Below are positions 35,506 to 44,332 of a stretch of DNA of 64,000 bases, one piece after another. Under the pieces are notes generated by a model. The model was given only the letters and a program-made list of their open reading frames with translations. It did not search any database and was not told where the DNA came from. Source of the stretch: Arcobacter caeni. Its GTDB lineage: Bacteria; Campylobacterota; Campylobacteria; Campylobacterales; Arcobacteraceae. The position numbers and the translations under genes were made by a program. The DNA is taken from contig NZ_MUXE01000003.1 of NCBI RefSeq assembly GCF_003063245.1, positions 62,001 to 126,000 of the forward strand. Direction: 5' to 3'. Every line of letters starts with the position of its first letter. Within the stretch, counting starts at the first letter, position 1.

Positions 35506-36858
35506 ATGGCAGAAATTAAAAAAATTTTAATAGCTAATAGAGGAGAAATCGTTCAAAGAGCTGTTAGAACGATTAGAGAAATGGGTAAAAAATCTGTTGC
35601 TGTTTATAGTGCAGGTGATAAAAATGCATCATATTTAAAACATGCTGATGAAGCTGTTTGTATTGGTGGAGCAAAATCAAAAGACTCATATCTAAATATT
35701 CCAGCAATTATCACAGCTGCTGAAATGACAGGTTGTGATGCAATTTTTCCAGGTTATGGTTTTTTATCTGAAAATCAAGATTTTGTAGAAATTTGTAGAT
35801 TACACAATATCAAATTTATTGGTCCATCTGTTGAAGTAATGGAAAAAATGGCTGATAAATCAAAAGCAAAAGAAGAAATGATAAGAGCTGGAGTTCCTGT
35901 GGTTCCTGGATCTAAAGGTTCAGTTCACTCTGTTACTGAAGGAAAAAAAGTAGCTCTTGAAATTGGTTATCCAATTATGGCAAAAGCTGCAGCTGGTGGT
36001 GGCGGAAGAGGAATGAGACTAATTCATGATGAATCTGAATTTGATCAACTATTTATGGCAGCATCAAGTGAAGCATTAGCTGCATTTGGTGATGGAACTA
36101 TGTATCTTGAAAGATTTATAAATAATCCTAGACACATTGAAGTTCAAGTTGTTGGAGATTCTCATGGAAATGCTATTCATATTGGCGAGCGAGATTGTTC
36201 ATTACAAAGAAGACACCAAAAAGTTATTGAAGAATCACCTGCAATTTTATTAAATGATGAAACAAGAGCAAAACTTCATGATGTTGCTGTAAAAGCTACA
36301 AAATACCTAAAATACGAAGGTGCTGGAACTTTTGAATTTTTAGCAGATGATAAACAAAATATCTTTTTTATGGAAATGAATACAAGACTTCAAGTTGAGC
36401 ATCCAGTTTCTGAAATGGTATCAGGTATTGATATTGTTGAATTAATGATAAAAGTAGCTGAGGGTGAAAAAGTTCCCCCTCAAGAATCTATAAAATTCAA
36501 AGGTCACGCAATAGAGTGTAGAATTACAGCAGAAGATCCGAATTCATTTTTACCAAGTCCTGGGAAAGTTACACAATGGATGGTTCCTGGTGGAAGAAAT
36601 GTAAGAGTTGATTCTCATGTTTATACAAATTATGTTGTTCCTCCATATTATGATTCAATGATTGGAAAACTTATTGTTTGGGGAAGAGATAGAAATAAAG
36701 CTATAAATATTATGAAAAGAGCTTTGGCTGAATTTGAAGTTGAGGGAATTAAAACAACAATTCCATTTCATCAAAAAATGATGGAAAATGAAGATTTTAT
36801 CTCAAATAACTACGACACAAAATACTTAGAAAACTACAAAAAACTAGAAGATTTATAA
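35506..36858 (+). CDS. accC: biotin carboxylase
   Basis: A 450-residue ATP-grasp enzyme that carboxylates biotin on AccB with bicarbonate and ATP. It has the N-terminal ILIANRGEIVQRAVRTIRE, the glycine-rich ATP loop AAAGGGGRGM, and the metal/bicarbonate site stretch FMEMNTRLQVEHPVSEMV. Length is normal. The gene ends in a terminator-like hairpin 5 bases after the stop. Confidence 0.96.
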   Translation: MAEIKKILIANRGEIVQRAVRTIREMGKKSVAVYSAGDKNASYLKHADEAVCIGGAKSKDSYLNIPAIITAAEMTGCDAIFPGYGFLSENQDFVEICRLHNIKFIGPSVEVMEKMADKSKAKEEMIRAGVPVVPGSKGSVHSVTEGKKVALEIGYPIMAKAAAGGGGRGMRLIHDESEFDQLFMAASSEALAAFGDGTMYLERFINNPRHIEVQVVGDSHGNAIHIGERDCSLQRRHQKVIEESPAILLNDETRAKLHDVAVKATKYLKYEGAGTFEFLADDKQNIFFMEMNTRLQVEHPVSEMVSGIDIVELMIKVAEGEKVPPQESIKFKGHAIECRITAEDPNSFLPSPGKVTQWMVPGGRNVRVDSHVYTNYVVPPYYDSMIGKLIVWGRDRNKAINIMKRALAEFEVEGIKTTIPFHQKMMENEDFISNNYDTKYLENYKKLEDL

Positions 36859-36862
36859 GAAT

Positions 36863-36880
36863 AAGAGCATAGCTCTTTTT
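36863..36880 (+). terminator. terminator after accC
   Basis: AAGAGC (36863-36868) pairs with GCTCTT (36872-36877) around a 3-base loop and runs into TTTTTC. It is short but placed right after the accC stop codon. Confidence 0.6.
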
Positions 36881-37095
36881 CTTAAAGCTTAATTTTATAT
36901 AAAACTAGCTATACTGCGAAAAATTATACACATTTATATACCCATTCTACTTTGATACTTATCAAAGATTCATTTTCATTAAACTGACTTACTCTCAAGA
37001 CTCAAATTGCGTTTTAATTGTACATTTATGGGTAAGATTTAATCTAAACTATATAACCGTGTGTATTTTTTAATAAATATATACTAAGGTAAAAA
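36881..37095 (+). promoter_or_regulatory. long structured leader of the DEAD-box helicase gene
   Basis: The 215 bases between the accC terminator and the helicase ATG hold no ORF of note. TACCCAT (36939-36945) pairs with ATGGGTA (37028-37034) and encloses a tight hairpin CTTTGAT/ATCAAAG (36950-36967). Leaders of cold-shock helicase genes often act as temperature-sensitive RNA elements; here this is inference from length and pairing only. AAGGT at 37086-37090 is the ribosome-binding site. Confidence 0.4.
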
Positions 37096-38796
37096 ATGAC
37101 TTTTAACGAATTTAATTTCAAAGAACAGTTACAAGATGCTATTGAATCAGCAGGATTCAAAGAACCAAGTCCAATTCAAGAAGAAGCAATTCCTATTGTT
37201 TTATCAGGGAAAGATATGGTTGGTCAAGCACATACAGGTACAGGTAAAACTGCTGCATTTGGTCTTCCAGTGCTTAATATGATGAAGGGACAAAATGGTG
37301 TTGAAGCTGTTGTTATTGTTCCAACAAGAGAACTTGCAATGCAAGTATCAGATGAATTATTTAGATTTGGAAAGAATTTAAATTTAAATACTGCAACTGT
37401 ATATGGTGGACAATCTTATAGTACACAATTAAGAAATATTGAAAGAGCTTCTATTATTGTAGCAACTCCAGGAAGATTTCTTGACTTATTAAGAGGTGGT
37501 AAAATTGATATTAAACCATCATTTGTAATTTTAGATGAAGCAGATGAAATGCTTGATATGGGATTCTTAGATGATATTAAAGAAATTTTCACATTCCTTC
37601 CAGCAGAAAGACAAACTTTACTATTCTCAGCAACAATGCCTCAAGCTATTAAAAATCTTGCACAAACAATTTTAAAAGATCCTGCTTTTGTTACTTTAAC
37701 AAAAAAAGATATGACTAACTCTAAAATTACTCAAACATTTTATGTTGTAGATGAAAGAGAAAGAGATGATGCATTAATTAGATTATATGATTACAAAAAT
37801 CCTACTAAATCTATTATATTCTGTCGCACTAAAAAAGAAGTTGATAGATTATCAACTTTCATGGTATCTCAAGGATTCATGGCAAAAGGTCTTCATGGTG
37901 ATATGGAACAAAGACAAAGAGAAGAGTGTATTAGAGCATTTAAATCATCTAAATTAGAGATTTTAATTGCAACAGATGTTGCAGCTCGTGGACTTGATGT
38001 TAATGATGTTTCTCATGTATTTAACTACCATTTACCATTTGATTCTGAATCTTATGTACATAGAATTGGAAGAACAGGAAGAGCTGGAAAAGAAGGTGTT
38101 GCTGTTTCTATTGTAACTCCACATGAGTTTAGAATGTTACAAAAAATTGAAAAAAATATTGGTGCAAAATTAGAATCAAGAATTGTTCCTGATATTGATT
38201 CAGTTAAATTAAAAAAAGTTGCAGAATTAAAAAATCAAATTGTTGAGCAAGAAATTCAAGATTACGCATTAGCATTAATTGAAGAATTAAAAGATGAGTT
38301 TGATATTTCTACAATTGCATTTAAATTAGCATCTATGATTTCAGCATCAACTTTTGTTCAAGGGAATAATACTATTGGAAAATCTGAGTCTGATATTAAA
38401 AGACTTATTGAAAATTCAAGTAGATATGATAATGATGGATCAAGCTCTGGAAGAAATTCAAGAGGTGGAAGAGGTGGAAGATTTGGTGGTTCTAGAGGCG
38501 GAGACTCAAGAGGTGGTGATAGAGATAGAAGACCATCAGGAGATAGAAACTCAAGAGGTGGCGATAGAGATAGAGCACCAAGAGGCGATAGACCTGCATC
38601 TGATAGAGGTCCAAGACCATCGGGTGATAGAGACAGAGCTCCAAGAGGTGATAGACCAGCTGGAGACAGAGCACCAAGACCATCAGGTGATAGAGGTTCA
38701 AGACCATCAGGTGACAGACCAAGACCAAGTGGTGATAGAGCACCAAGACCATCAGGTGATAGACCATCTGGTGACAGAAGTAGAAAAAGAGATTAA
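37096..38796 (+). CDS. DEAD-box ATP-dependent RNA helicase with Gly/Arg-rich tail
   Basis: A 566-residue CsdA/DeaD-like helicase. Visible motifs: Q motif (F21-Q28 region), motif I AHTGTGKT (45-52), motif Ia PTRELAMQV, motif Ib, motif II DEAD near residue 150, motif III SAT, motif VI HRIGRTGRAG. A helical part (about 390-440) follows, then a tail of about 115 residues made of repeated RGG and RPSGDR units, typical of RNA-binding tails. It likely works in ribosome assembly and mRNA decay. The stop codon is inside a terminator. Confidence 0.93.
   Translation: MTFNEFNFKEQLQDAIESAGFKEPSPIQEEAIPIVLSGKDMVGQAHTGTGKTAAFGLPVLNMMKGQNGVEAVVIVPTRELAMQVSDELFRFGKNLNLNTATVYGGQSYSTQLRNIERASIIVATPGRFLDLLRGGKIDIKPSFVILDEADEMLDMGFLDDIKEIFTFLPAERQTLLFSATMPQAIKNLAQTILKDPAFVTLTKKDMTNSKITQTFYVVDERERDDALIRLYDYKNPTKSIIFCRTKKEVDRLSTFMVSQGFMAKGLHGDMEQRQREECIRAFKSSKLEILIATDVAARGLDVNDVSHVFNYHLPFDSESYVHRIGRTGRAGKEGVAVSIVTPHEFRMLQKIEKNIGAKLESRIVPDIDSVKLKKVAELKNQIVEQEIQDYALALIEELKDEFDISTIAFKLASMISASTFVQGNNTIGKSESDIKRLIENSSRYDNDGSSSGRNSRGGRGGRFGGSRGGDSRGGDRDRRPSGDRNSRGGDRDRAPRGDRPASDRGPRPSGDRDRAPRGDRPAGDRAPRPSGDRGSRPSGDRPRPSGDRAPRPSGDRPSGDRSRKRD
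38456..38780 (+). repeat. tandem low-complexity repeats in the helicase tail
   Basis: The coding DNA consists of many degenerate copies of units such as CCATCAGGTGATAGA and GGTGATAGAGAT, giving RPSGDR and RGGDRDR in the protein. The copies differ by silent changes. Length change by slippage is possible and would stay in frame when the units are multiples of three. Confidence 0.7.
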
Positions 38797-38806
38797 TTCT
38801 CTTTTT
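38784..38806 (+). terminator. terminator overlapping the helicase stop codon
   Basis: AAAAAGAGA (38784-38792) and TCTCTTTTT (38798-38806) form a perfect 9-bp stem with loop TTAAT, ending in a T-run. The TAA stop lies in the loop. Confidence 0.8.
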
Positions 38807-38894
38807 TGAAATTAATAAATATTCTTATAAAATCTTACAAATAGCCAAATTCACAATTTTTCCTAAATTCTTTTAATAAAATATCTATAATTAG

Positions 38895-38923
38895 CTTAAG
38901 CTTTCTTAAAGCTATGGTAAGCA
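38895..38923 (+). repeat. hairpin upstream of the phosphate transporter
   Basis: GCTTA plus AGCTTT pair with AAAGCT and TAAGC around a CTT loop, with one small bulge (ATGG). A TATAAT box (38934-38939) lies just downstream, so this may be an operator overlapping the promoter rather than a terminator. Confidence 0.5.
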
Positions 38924-38975
38924 AAATATTACTATAATATTGTACTTAAATATAAAAAGTTACAAAAGGTTTACT

Positions 38976-40559
38976 TTGGATATAAAAACTATCAATAGAT
39001 TTGAAAAAGCAAGAGATAAAACGCTTTCAAGCTTTGCAAAACTTTCATTAGCACTACTTTTTATTGTAGTTGTATTTTTATGGTCATATACTTCTCATGG
39101 AAATGTTCCAAATAATACATTTCTAGTAATTGGTGCAATATTTGGAGCTTATATGGCTATGAATATTGGTGCTAATGATGTTGCAAATAATGTAGGACCA
39201 GCAGTTGGTTCTAAAGCAATTACCATGACTTGGGCAATTATCCTTGCAGCTGTTTTTGAAGCTTTAGGTTCTTTTGTTGCAGGTGGAGATGTTGTTAAAA
39301 CTATAAAAGATGGAATTATTAATCCAGATTTAATTGCAAATCCTGAAATCTTTATTTGGGCTATGACAGCTGCACTTTTATCAGGGGCATTATGGCTAAA
39401 TTTTGCAACTTCTATTGGTGCACCTGTTTCAACTACACACTCAATTGTTGGTGGAGTAATGGGAGCTGGAATTGCAGCAGCAGGTTTTTCTATTGTTGAT
39501 TGGAATACTGTTGGGAAAATTGTTACTTCTTGGATTATTTCACCTTTATTAGGTGGAATTGTAGCTGCTGGATTTTTATTTTTTATTAAAAAACAAATTA
39601 TCTATAAAGATAATGTTATAGAAGCTGCAAATAAATTTGTTCCTATTTTAATTGCAATTATGGCTTGGTCATTTAGTACATATATTATTTTAAAAGGTTT
39701 AAATAGACTTATTGAGGTACATTTTTTTGTTGCAATAATTATAGGTTTAGCAATTGCTGTTGGAGTTCATTTATTGGTTAAACCTCTTGTAAAAAATGCT
39801 TCTTCTAAATTAATAAATAATCGTGCTTCAATAAATACATTATTTAACATCCCTTTAATATTCGCAGCCGCACTATTATCTTTTGCTCATGGGGCAAATG
39901 ATGTTGCAAATGCAATTGGTCCATTAGCTGCAATTAGTGATGCTATTATGAACTCTGATGTTTCAAGTAATGTTAGTATTCCTTTTTGGGTTATGGCTGT
40001 TGGCGCTGTGGGAATCGTTATTGGTCTTGCTTTATATGGTCCTAAACTTATTAAAACAGTTGGTTCTGAAATCACTGAACTTGACCAAATAAGAGCTTAT
40101 TCTATTGCAATGGCTGCTGCGCTTACAGTTATATTAGCAAGTCAATTAGGTCTTCCTGTCTCTTCTACTCATATTGCAATTGGTGGAGTTTTTGGTGTTG
40201 GATTTTTAAGAGAATATCTTGATATGAATGAAAAAAGATTTTTACAAGAAACAAGAAAAAAGTTCAAAAAACATAAAAAAGAACTTGATAATATGCAAGA
40301 AGAATTAAATAAAATTGAACTTATTAAAGATAAATCAAAAGTTAATTATATGAAAATTGTTGAACTTTATAAAAAAATTGATGATAGAGAAGAATTAGTA
40401 AAACAAGATAGAAAAGATGTTAAAGATGCAAAAAGTATAAAATATGTAAAAAGAGATGCAGTTAAGAAAATAATTGCAGCTTGGATTATTACAGTTCCAG
40501 CAGCTTCAATTTTAGCAGCTGCAATATTCTTTATGATAAAAGGAATTATGGCTTCGTAG
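38976..40559 (+). CDS. PiT-family inorganic phosphate transporter, TTG start
   Basis: A 527-residue inner-membrane phosphate permease. The two PiT signatures are seen: NIGANDVANNVGPAVGSKA and AHGANDVANAIGPLAA, with the internal duplication typical of the family. About ten membrane segments are visible, and a charged cytoplasmic segment rich in Lys/Glu (about 420-500) sits before the last helix. I choose TTG 38976 (AAAAGG six bases upstream, protein start MDIKTINRF); an earlier in-frame TTG at 38940 has no binding site. A strong hairpin lies upstream at 38895-38923. Confidence 0.88.
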   Translation: MDIKTINRFEKARDKTLSSFAKLSLALLFIVVVFLWSYTSHGNVPNNTFLVIGAIFGAYMAMNIGANDVANNVGPAVGSKAITMTWAIILAAVFEALGSFVAGGDVVKTIKDGIINPDLIANPEIFIWAMTAALLSGALWLNFATSIGAPVSTTHSIVGGVMGAGIAAAGFSIVDWNTVGKIVTSWIISPLLGGIVAAGFLFFIKKQIIYKDNVIEAANKFVPILIAIMAWSFSTYIILKGLNRLIEVHFFVAIIIGLAIAVGVHLLVKPLVKNASSKLINNRASINTLFNIPLIFAAALLSFAHGANDVANAIGPLAAISDAIMNSDVSSNVSIPFWVMAVGAVGIVIGLALYGPKLIKTVGSEITELDQIRAYSIAMAAALTVILASQLGLPVSSTHIAIGGVFGVGFLREYLDMNEKRFLQETRKKFKKHKKELDNMQEELNKIELIKDKSKVNYMKIVELYKKIDDREELVKQDRKDVKDAKSIKYVKRDAVKKIIAAWIITVPAASILAAAIFFMIKGIMAS

Positions 40560-40625
40560 GTAGTTTTTACCTATGAGTATCTTCTTTGCATTATAAAACA
40601 ACCAATATTTTATTAGGAATTCAAT

Positions 40626-41540
40626 ATCGAAGCTGTATTTTCTGTTTTACCCGTTTATTTTTTTATCTTATTAGGTTTTACTGCAAAAAAGATTTTTACA
40701 AATCAACTTGATGAAAGAACGCTAGTTTTACTGTCACTTTATTTTTTCCAACCAATTCTAATTTTTTGGGGTTTAACAAAAAAACCGATTGATTATGAAT
40801 TTATTTTATCTCCAATTTTATATTTTATAATTATGTTAGTTTCTTTATCAATTTTAATATTAATTAACAAAAAGATTTTTTCTCAAAGACAAGAACAATC
40901 AATTTATTTAGCAACTGCATTAATTGGAAATACTGGAAATCTAGGAATCCCACTTGGAATTGCTCTTTTTGGAATAGAATCAGTACCTTACACAAGTATT
41001 ATTAATATCGCAAATACTTTATTTATCTACATTTTTTCAGTTTATTTTTTTGCAAGAGACCAATTTTCTTTAAAACAAGCAATTATTTCTATTATGAAAA
41101 TACCTGGGATTTGGTTTGCTTTATTGGCTTTATTTATAAATTCAAAGGGAATTAGCATAAATCAGTATGTTTATACAGCACTTGAAATGGGAGCTTACAC
41201 TTCAATGGTTATTCAACTTTTTATATTTGGTATGTATTTATCAAGTGTAAAAGTAAAAGTTTTACCGTGGTACTCATCTTTGCATATAAGTTTTGCTAAA
41301 CATATTTTATTACCAGCGATTGGAATATTTGTTATTGTTTATTTTACAAATTTGAACTCTTATGTTGCTTCTATTTTAATTATGGAATTAATGGTTCCAT
41401 TAGCTGTTAATAATGTAAATTTAGCTGCTTTGTATCATTGTAAACCTTATGATGTTGCTGCATCTATTTTAATTTCTAGTGTAGTTTTTGTTTCATTTTT
41501 ATATTTTTATATTCAAATTATTGAATATTTTGTGAAGTAA
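40626..41540 (+). CDS. AEC-family transporter (auxin efflux carrier-like), probable ATC start
   Basis: The reading frame is open from 40617 to 41540 and encodes an intact AEC-type permease of about 300 residues, beginning IEAVFSVLPVYFFILLGF. A stop TAG lies at 40614, and no ATG, GTG or TTG occurs in frame until 40833, which would remove the first two membrane helices. ATC 40626 has TTAGGAA at a good distance, so an ATC start is the simplest reading. Other explanations are a sequence error or a damaged gene. Substrate unknown; family members export organic acids or auxin-like compounds. Confidence 0.72.
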   Translation: MEAVFSVLPVYFFILLGFTAKKIFTNQLDERTLVLLSLYFFQPILIFWGLTKKPIDYEFILSPILYFIIMLVSLSILILINKKIFSQRQEQSIYLATALIGNTGNLGIPLGIALFGIESVPYTSIINIANTLFIYIFSVYFFARDQFSLKQAIISIMKIPGIWFALLALFINSKGISINQYVYTALEMGAYTSMVIQLFIFGMYLSSVKVKVLPWYSSLHISFAKHILLPAIGIFVIVYFTNLNSYVASILIMELMVPLAVNNVNLAALYHCKPYDVAASILISSVVFVSFLYFYIQIIEYFVK

Positions 41541-41544
41541 TTTT

Positions 41545-43335
41545 ATGTGTGGAATTATTGGAACAAACTTTTTATCAAATAAATTTGATAAATCTTTAGA
41601 ACTTTTAAATCATCGAGGTCCAGATTTTCAGAAATCTGTAAAAATTGAAAATAAACAGTTTGGACATACAAGATTAGCAATTATTGATTTAGATGAAGAA
41701 GCAAATCAACCTATGATTTTTGATGATATTTTACTTGTTTTTAATGGAGAAATTTTTAACTATAAAGAATTGATTCACGTGCAACAATTAGAGTGTAAAA
41801 CTAAAAGTGATAGCGAAGTTTTAATTCGACTTTATCAAAAGTATGAATTTGATTTTTTAAATAAATTAAATGGAATGTTTTCATTCTGTATTTATGATAT
41901 GAAAAAACAACTATATTTTTGCGGCAGAGATAGATATGGTAAAAAACCATTTTTCTACTATTTTAAAGATAATAAATTTATATTTTCTTCATCAATAAAA
42001 TCTATTTTAAATCTACTTGATTCTAAACCAAATCTAAATAAAGTTGCACTATCTAAATATGTGCAATATTTTGTCTCTTTTGGTGAAGATACTTTTTATC
42101 AAGATATTTTTAAACTTGAAGCATCTACATACATGATTTATGAGCCAAATAAAGCTCCTGAGCTTCAAAAGAAGAAATATTACAAGATGAACACATATAA
42201 AGCTATAAAGGACGAAAAACAAGCTTTAAATGACATTGAAGAACTTTTAACTAAAAGTGTTGAATATAGATTAAATAGTGATGTTGAAGTTGCCTCACTT
42301 TTAAGTGGTGGAATTGATAGTTCGTTTATTTCAGCTCTTTATACAAAAATATCAGGAAAAAAAATAAATACTTTTTCTGTTGGATATGATGAGCATAAAA
42401 ACTATTGTGAATTAAATTTTGCAAAAATTACAGCAAACCATATAAATTCAAATCACACACCAATAGAAATAAATCATAAAGAGTATATCAAGCACTTTGA
42501 AGAAACTCTTGATATGTTAGAAGAACCCCATGGCGATAGTGCTGCAATTCCTTTGAATATTTTAAGTAAACATATAAATAAAGCAGGATTCAAAACTGTT
42601 TTATCAGGTGAAGGAAGTGATGAGATATTTTTAGGTTATGAAAGTTATGCTAAGTTTTTAAAATATTATGAGTTTGAAAAAACTTTATCAAAAGAGCAAA
42701 CTTTTTTCTTAAATGATATTATAGGAGCTTTACAAAATAATACTAAAGAGAGTGAATATTTAAGAAGAATTGTAAAAAAACAAAATCTATATAACTCTTT
42801 CGGAGAGATTTATACGGATATTCAAAAGAAAAAATTATTTAAAAAAGTTCCTAGTTTTAAAACTGAAAATGCAAAACAAGATCCAGTTGATTGGATGAGT
42901 TATATTGATTTAAAGATTTGGTTAGGTGAAGCACTTTTATCAAAAGTTGATAGAATTTCTATGGGAAATTCATTGGAAGTTCGAACCCCATTTTTGGATT
43001 TTAATTTAGTAAATTATATGTTTAGTGTTGAATCAGATATAAAAGTTGGAGATACTAATAAATATTTATTAAAGAAAATCGCATCAAAATATATTCCATC
43101 AGAGATTATAAATAGATCAAAAAAAGGTTTTAATTCACCTTTTAATGAGTGGTTATTTAAAGAGTATAAAGACAAAATTCTTGATGTAATACTTGAAGTG
43201 AATAATGAAACAAATTTATTTAACAATGACTATATTATCCATATTTATGAACTTGCAAAAGCAAATAAATTTAAACAACATCTTTATTCACTTTATGTTT
43301 TTTCTTTATGGTATAAGAAAGAGTATTTATCTTAA
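41545..43335 (+). CDS. asnB: glutamine-hydrolysing asparagine synthetase
   Basis: A 596-residue two-domain enzyme. The N-terminal glutaminase has the nucleophile Cys2 (MCGIIG) and the motif NHRGPDFQ. The C-terminal ATP-pyrophosphatase domain (about 215-590) has LLSGGIDSSF and SGEGSDEIFLGY. It makes asparagine from aspartate and glutamine. It is 4 bases downstream of the AEC gene. Homologues in surface-polysaccharide clusters exist, but no such genes are near. Confidence 0.93.
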   Translation: MCGIIGTNFLSNKFDKSLELLNHRGPDFQKSVKIENKQFGHTRLAIIDLDEEANQPMIFDDILLVFNGEIFNYKELIHVQQLECKTKSDSEVLIRLYQKYEFDFLNKLNGMFSFCIYDMKKQLYFCGRDRYGKKPFFYYFKDNKFIFSSSIKSILNLLDSKPNLNKVALSKYVQYFVSFGEDTFYQDIFKLEASTYMIYEPNKAPELQKKKYYKMNTYKAIKDEKQALNDIEELLTKSVEYRLNSDVEVASLLSGGIDSSFISALYTKISGKKINTFSVGYDEHKNYCELNFAKITANHINSNHTPIEINHKEYIKHFEETLDMLEEPHGDSAAIPLNILSKHINKAGFKTVLSGEGSDEIFLGYESYAKFLKYYEFEKTLSKEQTFFLNDIIGALQNNTKESEYLRRIVKKQNLYNSFGEIYTDIQKKKLFKKVPSFKTENAKQDPVDWMSYIDLKIWLGEALLSKVDRISMGNSLEVRTPFLDFNLVNYMFSVESDIKVGDTNKYLLKKIASKYIPSEIINRSKKGFNSPFNEWLFKEYKDKILDVILEVNNETNLFNNDYIIHIYELAKANKFKQHLYSLYVFSLWYKKEYLS

Positions 43336-43389
43336 GATAAAAAGTTGTAAAATCAAATTTAATCTAAAATTATAAACAAAAGAGAAGAT

Positions 43390-43692
43390 ATGACTATATT
43401 AATACCCGTAGATTCAAAAAATAGACATGAATGTATTATTTCATCAATTGAAGAAAACAAAGCTTGGGCTTTTATTACTTTAGATGAAGGAAAAATTTCA
43501 AATGTTGAATTTTATGATAGAAGAGAAGATATTAGTGTTTGGATTGATGCTGTTGTTGTTATAAATCCTTTAGAATATGTTTGGCCTTTTATGGATGAAG
43601 GAATTATTGCATTAATTGCACCTACTCAAAAAAGTATTGATGAAATTGTTGAGGCATTTTTATTCAAAGATTTACATGATTTCTCAATATAA
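43390..43692 (+). CDS. NifX/NifB C-terminal-like domain protein
   Basis: A 100-residue soluble protein. The start MTILIPVDSKNRHECIISS, the strand WAFITLDEGKISNVEFY, and the end SIDEIVEAFLFKDL resemble the dinitrogenase iron-molybdenum cofactor-binding fold. The match is by general pattern; no nitrogenase genes are in the window. It shares one base with the bluB start and is probably co-expressed. Confidence 0.5.
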   Translation: MTILIPVDSKNRHECIISSIEENKAWAFITLDEGKISNVEFYDRREDISVWIDAVVVINPLEYVWPFMDEGIIALIAPTQKSIDEIVEAFLFKDLHDFSI

Positions 43693-44312
43693 TGAGATTC
43701 AATAAAAAAGATTTATTTACTCTTCAAAATATTATTGCATCAAGACGAGATATTCGTGGCAATAATTTTATAAATAAAAAAATATCAAATAAAAAACTAA
43801 AAATTATTCTAGAATCAGCACTTAATGCACCATCTGTTGGTTATTCTCAGCCTTGGGAATTTATTATTGTTGATGAAGAAAAAAAAGACTTAGTTTACAA
43901 TCATTTTAACAAATCTTTTGAAAAAAGCAAAACAAAATTTCTTGATAAGCCTTTATATAATTCTTTAAAACTTGAAGGTATAAAAGAATCAGCAATTAAT
44001 ATAGCTGTTTACTATAAAAAAAGTTCATCAAATATTCTTGGTCAAACATATATGAAACGAACGGGAGAATATTCTGTTGTTTGTGCGATATTAAATATGT
44101 GGTTAACGGCAAGAGTTTTAAACATTGGTATGGGTTGGGTATCTATTTTAAAACCTAAAAAGGTAAATAAAATTTTCGATATTGATAAGAATGAGTATAA
44201 ATTTATAGCTTATTTGTGTTTTGGATATACAAAAGAATTTTATTCTGAACCTGAATTAAAAAAACTTAAATGGAATAAAAAAAGAAAATTAAAAGATTGT
44301 TTATTTAAATAG
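43692..44312 (+). CDS. bluB: 5,6-dimethylbenzimidazole synthase BluB
   Basis: A 206-residue nitroreductase-fold flavoenzyme that converts reduced FMN and oxygen into the lower ligand of vitamin B12. BluB-type motifs are SRRDIRGN, NAPSVGYSQPWEFIIV, SLKLEGIKESAINIAVYY, the stretch around NMWLTARVLNIGMGWVSIL, and LCFGYTKEF. Length fits. No other cobalamin gene is in the window. The gene ends in a 10-bp terminator hairpin. Confidence 0.87.
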   Translation: MRFNKKDLFTLQNIIASRRDIRGNNFINKKISNKKLKIILESALNAPSVGYSQPWEFIIVDEEKKDLVYNHFNKSFEKSKTKFLDKPLYNSLKLEGIKESAINIAVYYKKSSSNILGQTYMKRTGEYSVVCAILNMWLTARVLNIGMGWVSILKPKKVNKIFDIDKNEYKFIAYLCFGYTKEFYSEPELKKLKWNKKRKLKDCLFK

Positions 44313-44332
44313 AAAGATATAACTTTCTATTT
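44307..44332. terminator. bidirectional terminator between bluB and the Fe-S subunit
   Basis: AAATAGAAAG (44307-44316) pairs perfectly with CTTTCTATTT (44323-44332) around a 6-base loop. It overlaps the bluB TAG stop and the end of the convergent Fe-S gene. Confidence 0.75.

Noticed and set aside
38492-38767. 91-residue minus-strand ORF opposite the helicase tail
   Set aside because: An antisense shadow of the same low-complexity repeats.
38354-38809. 151-residue plus-strand ORF within the helicase tail
   Set aside because: It is a shifted frame of the repetitive RGG/SGDR coding region; the repeats keep alternative frames open. The helicase frame has clear motifs up to this point.
40833-41540. 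AEC protein starting at ATG 40833
   Set aside because: This would remove the first two membrane helices, although the upstream frame encodes a good AEC N-terminus.
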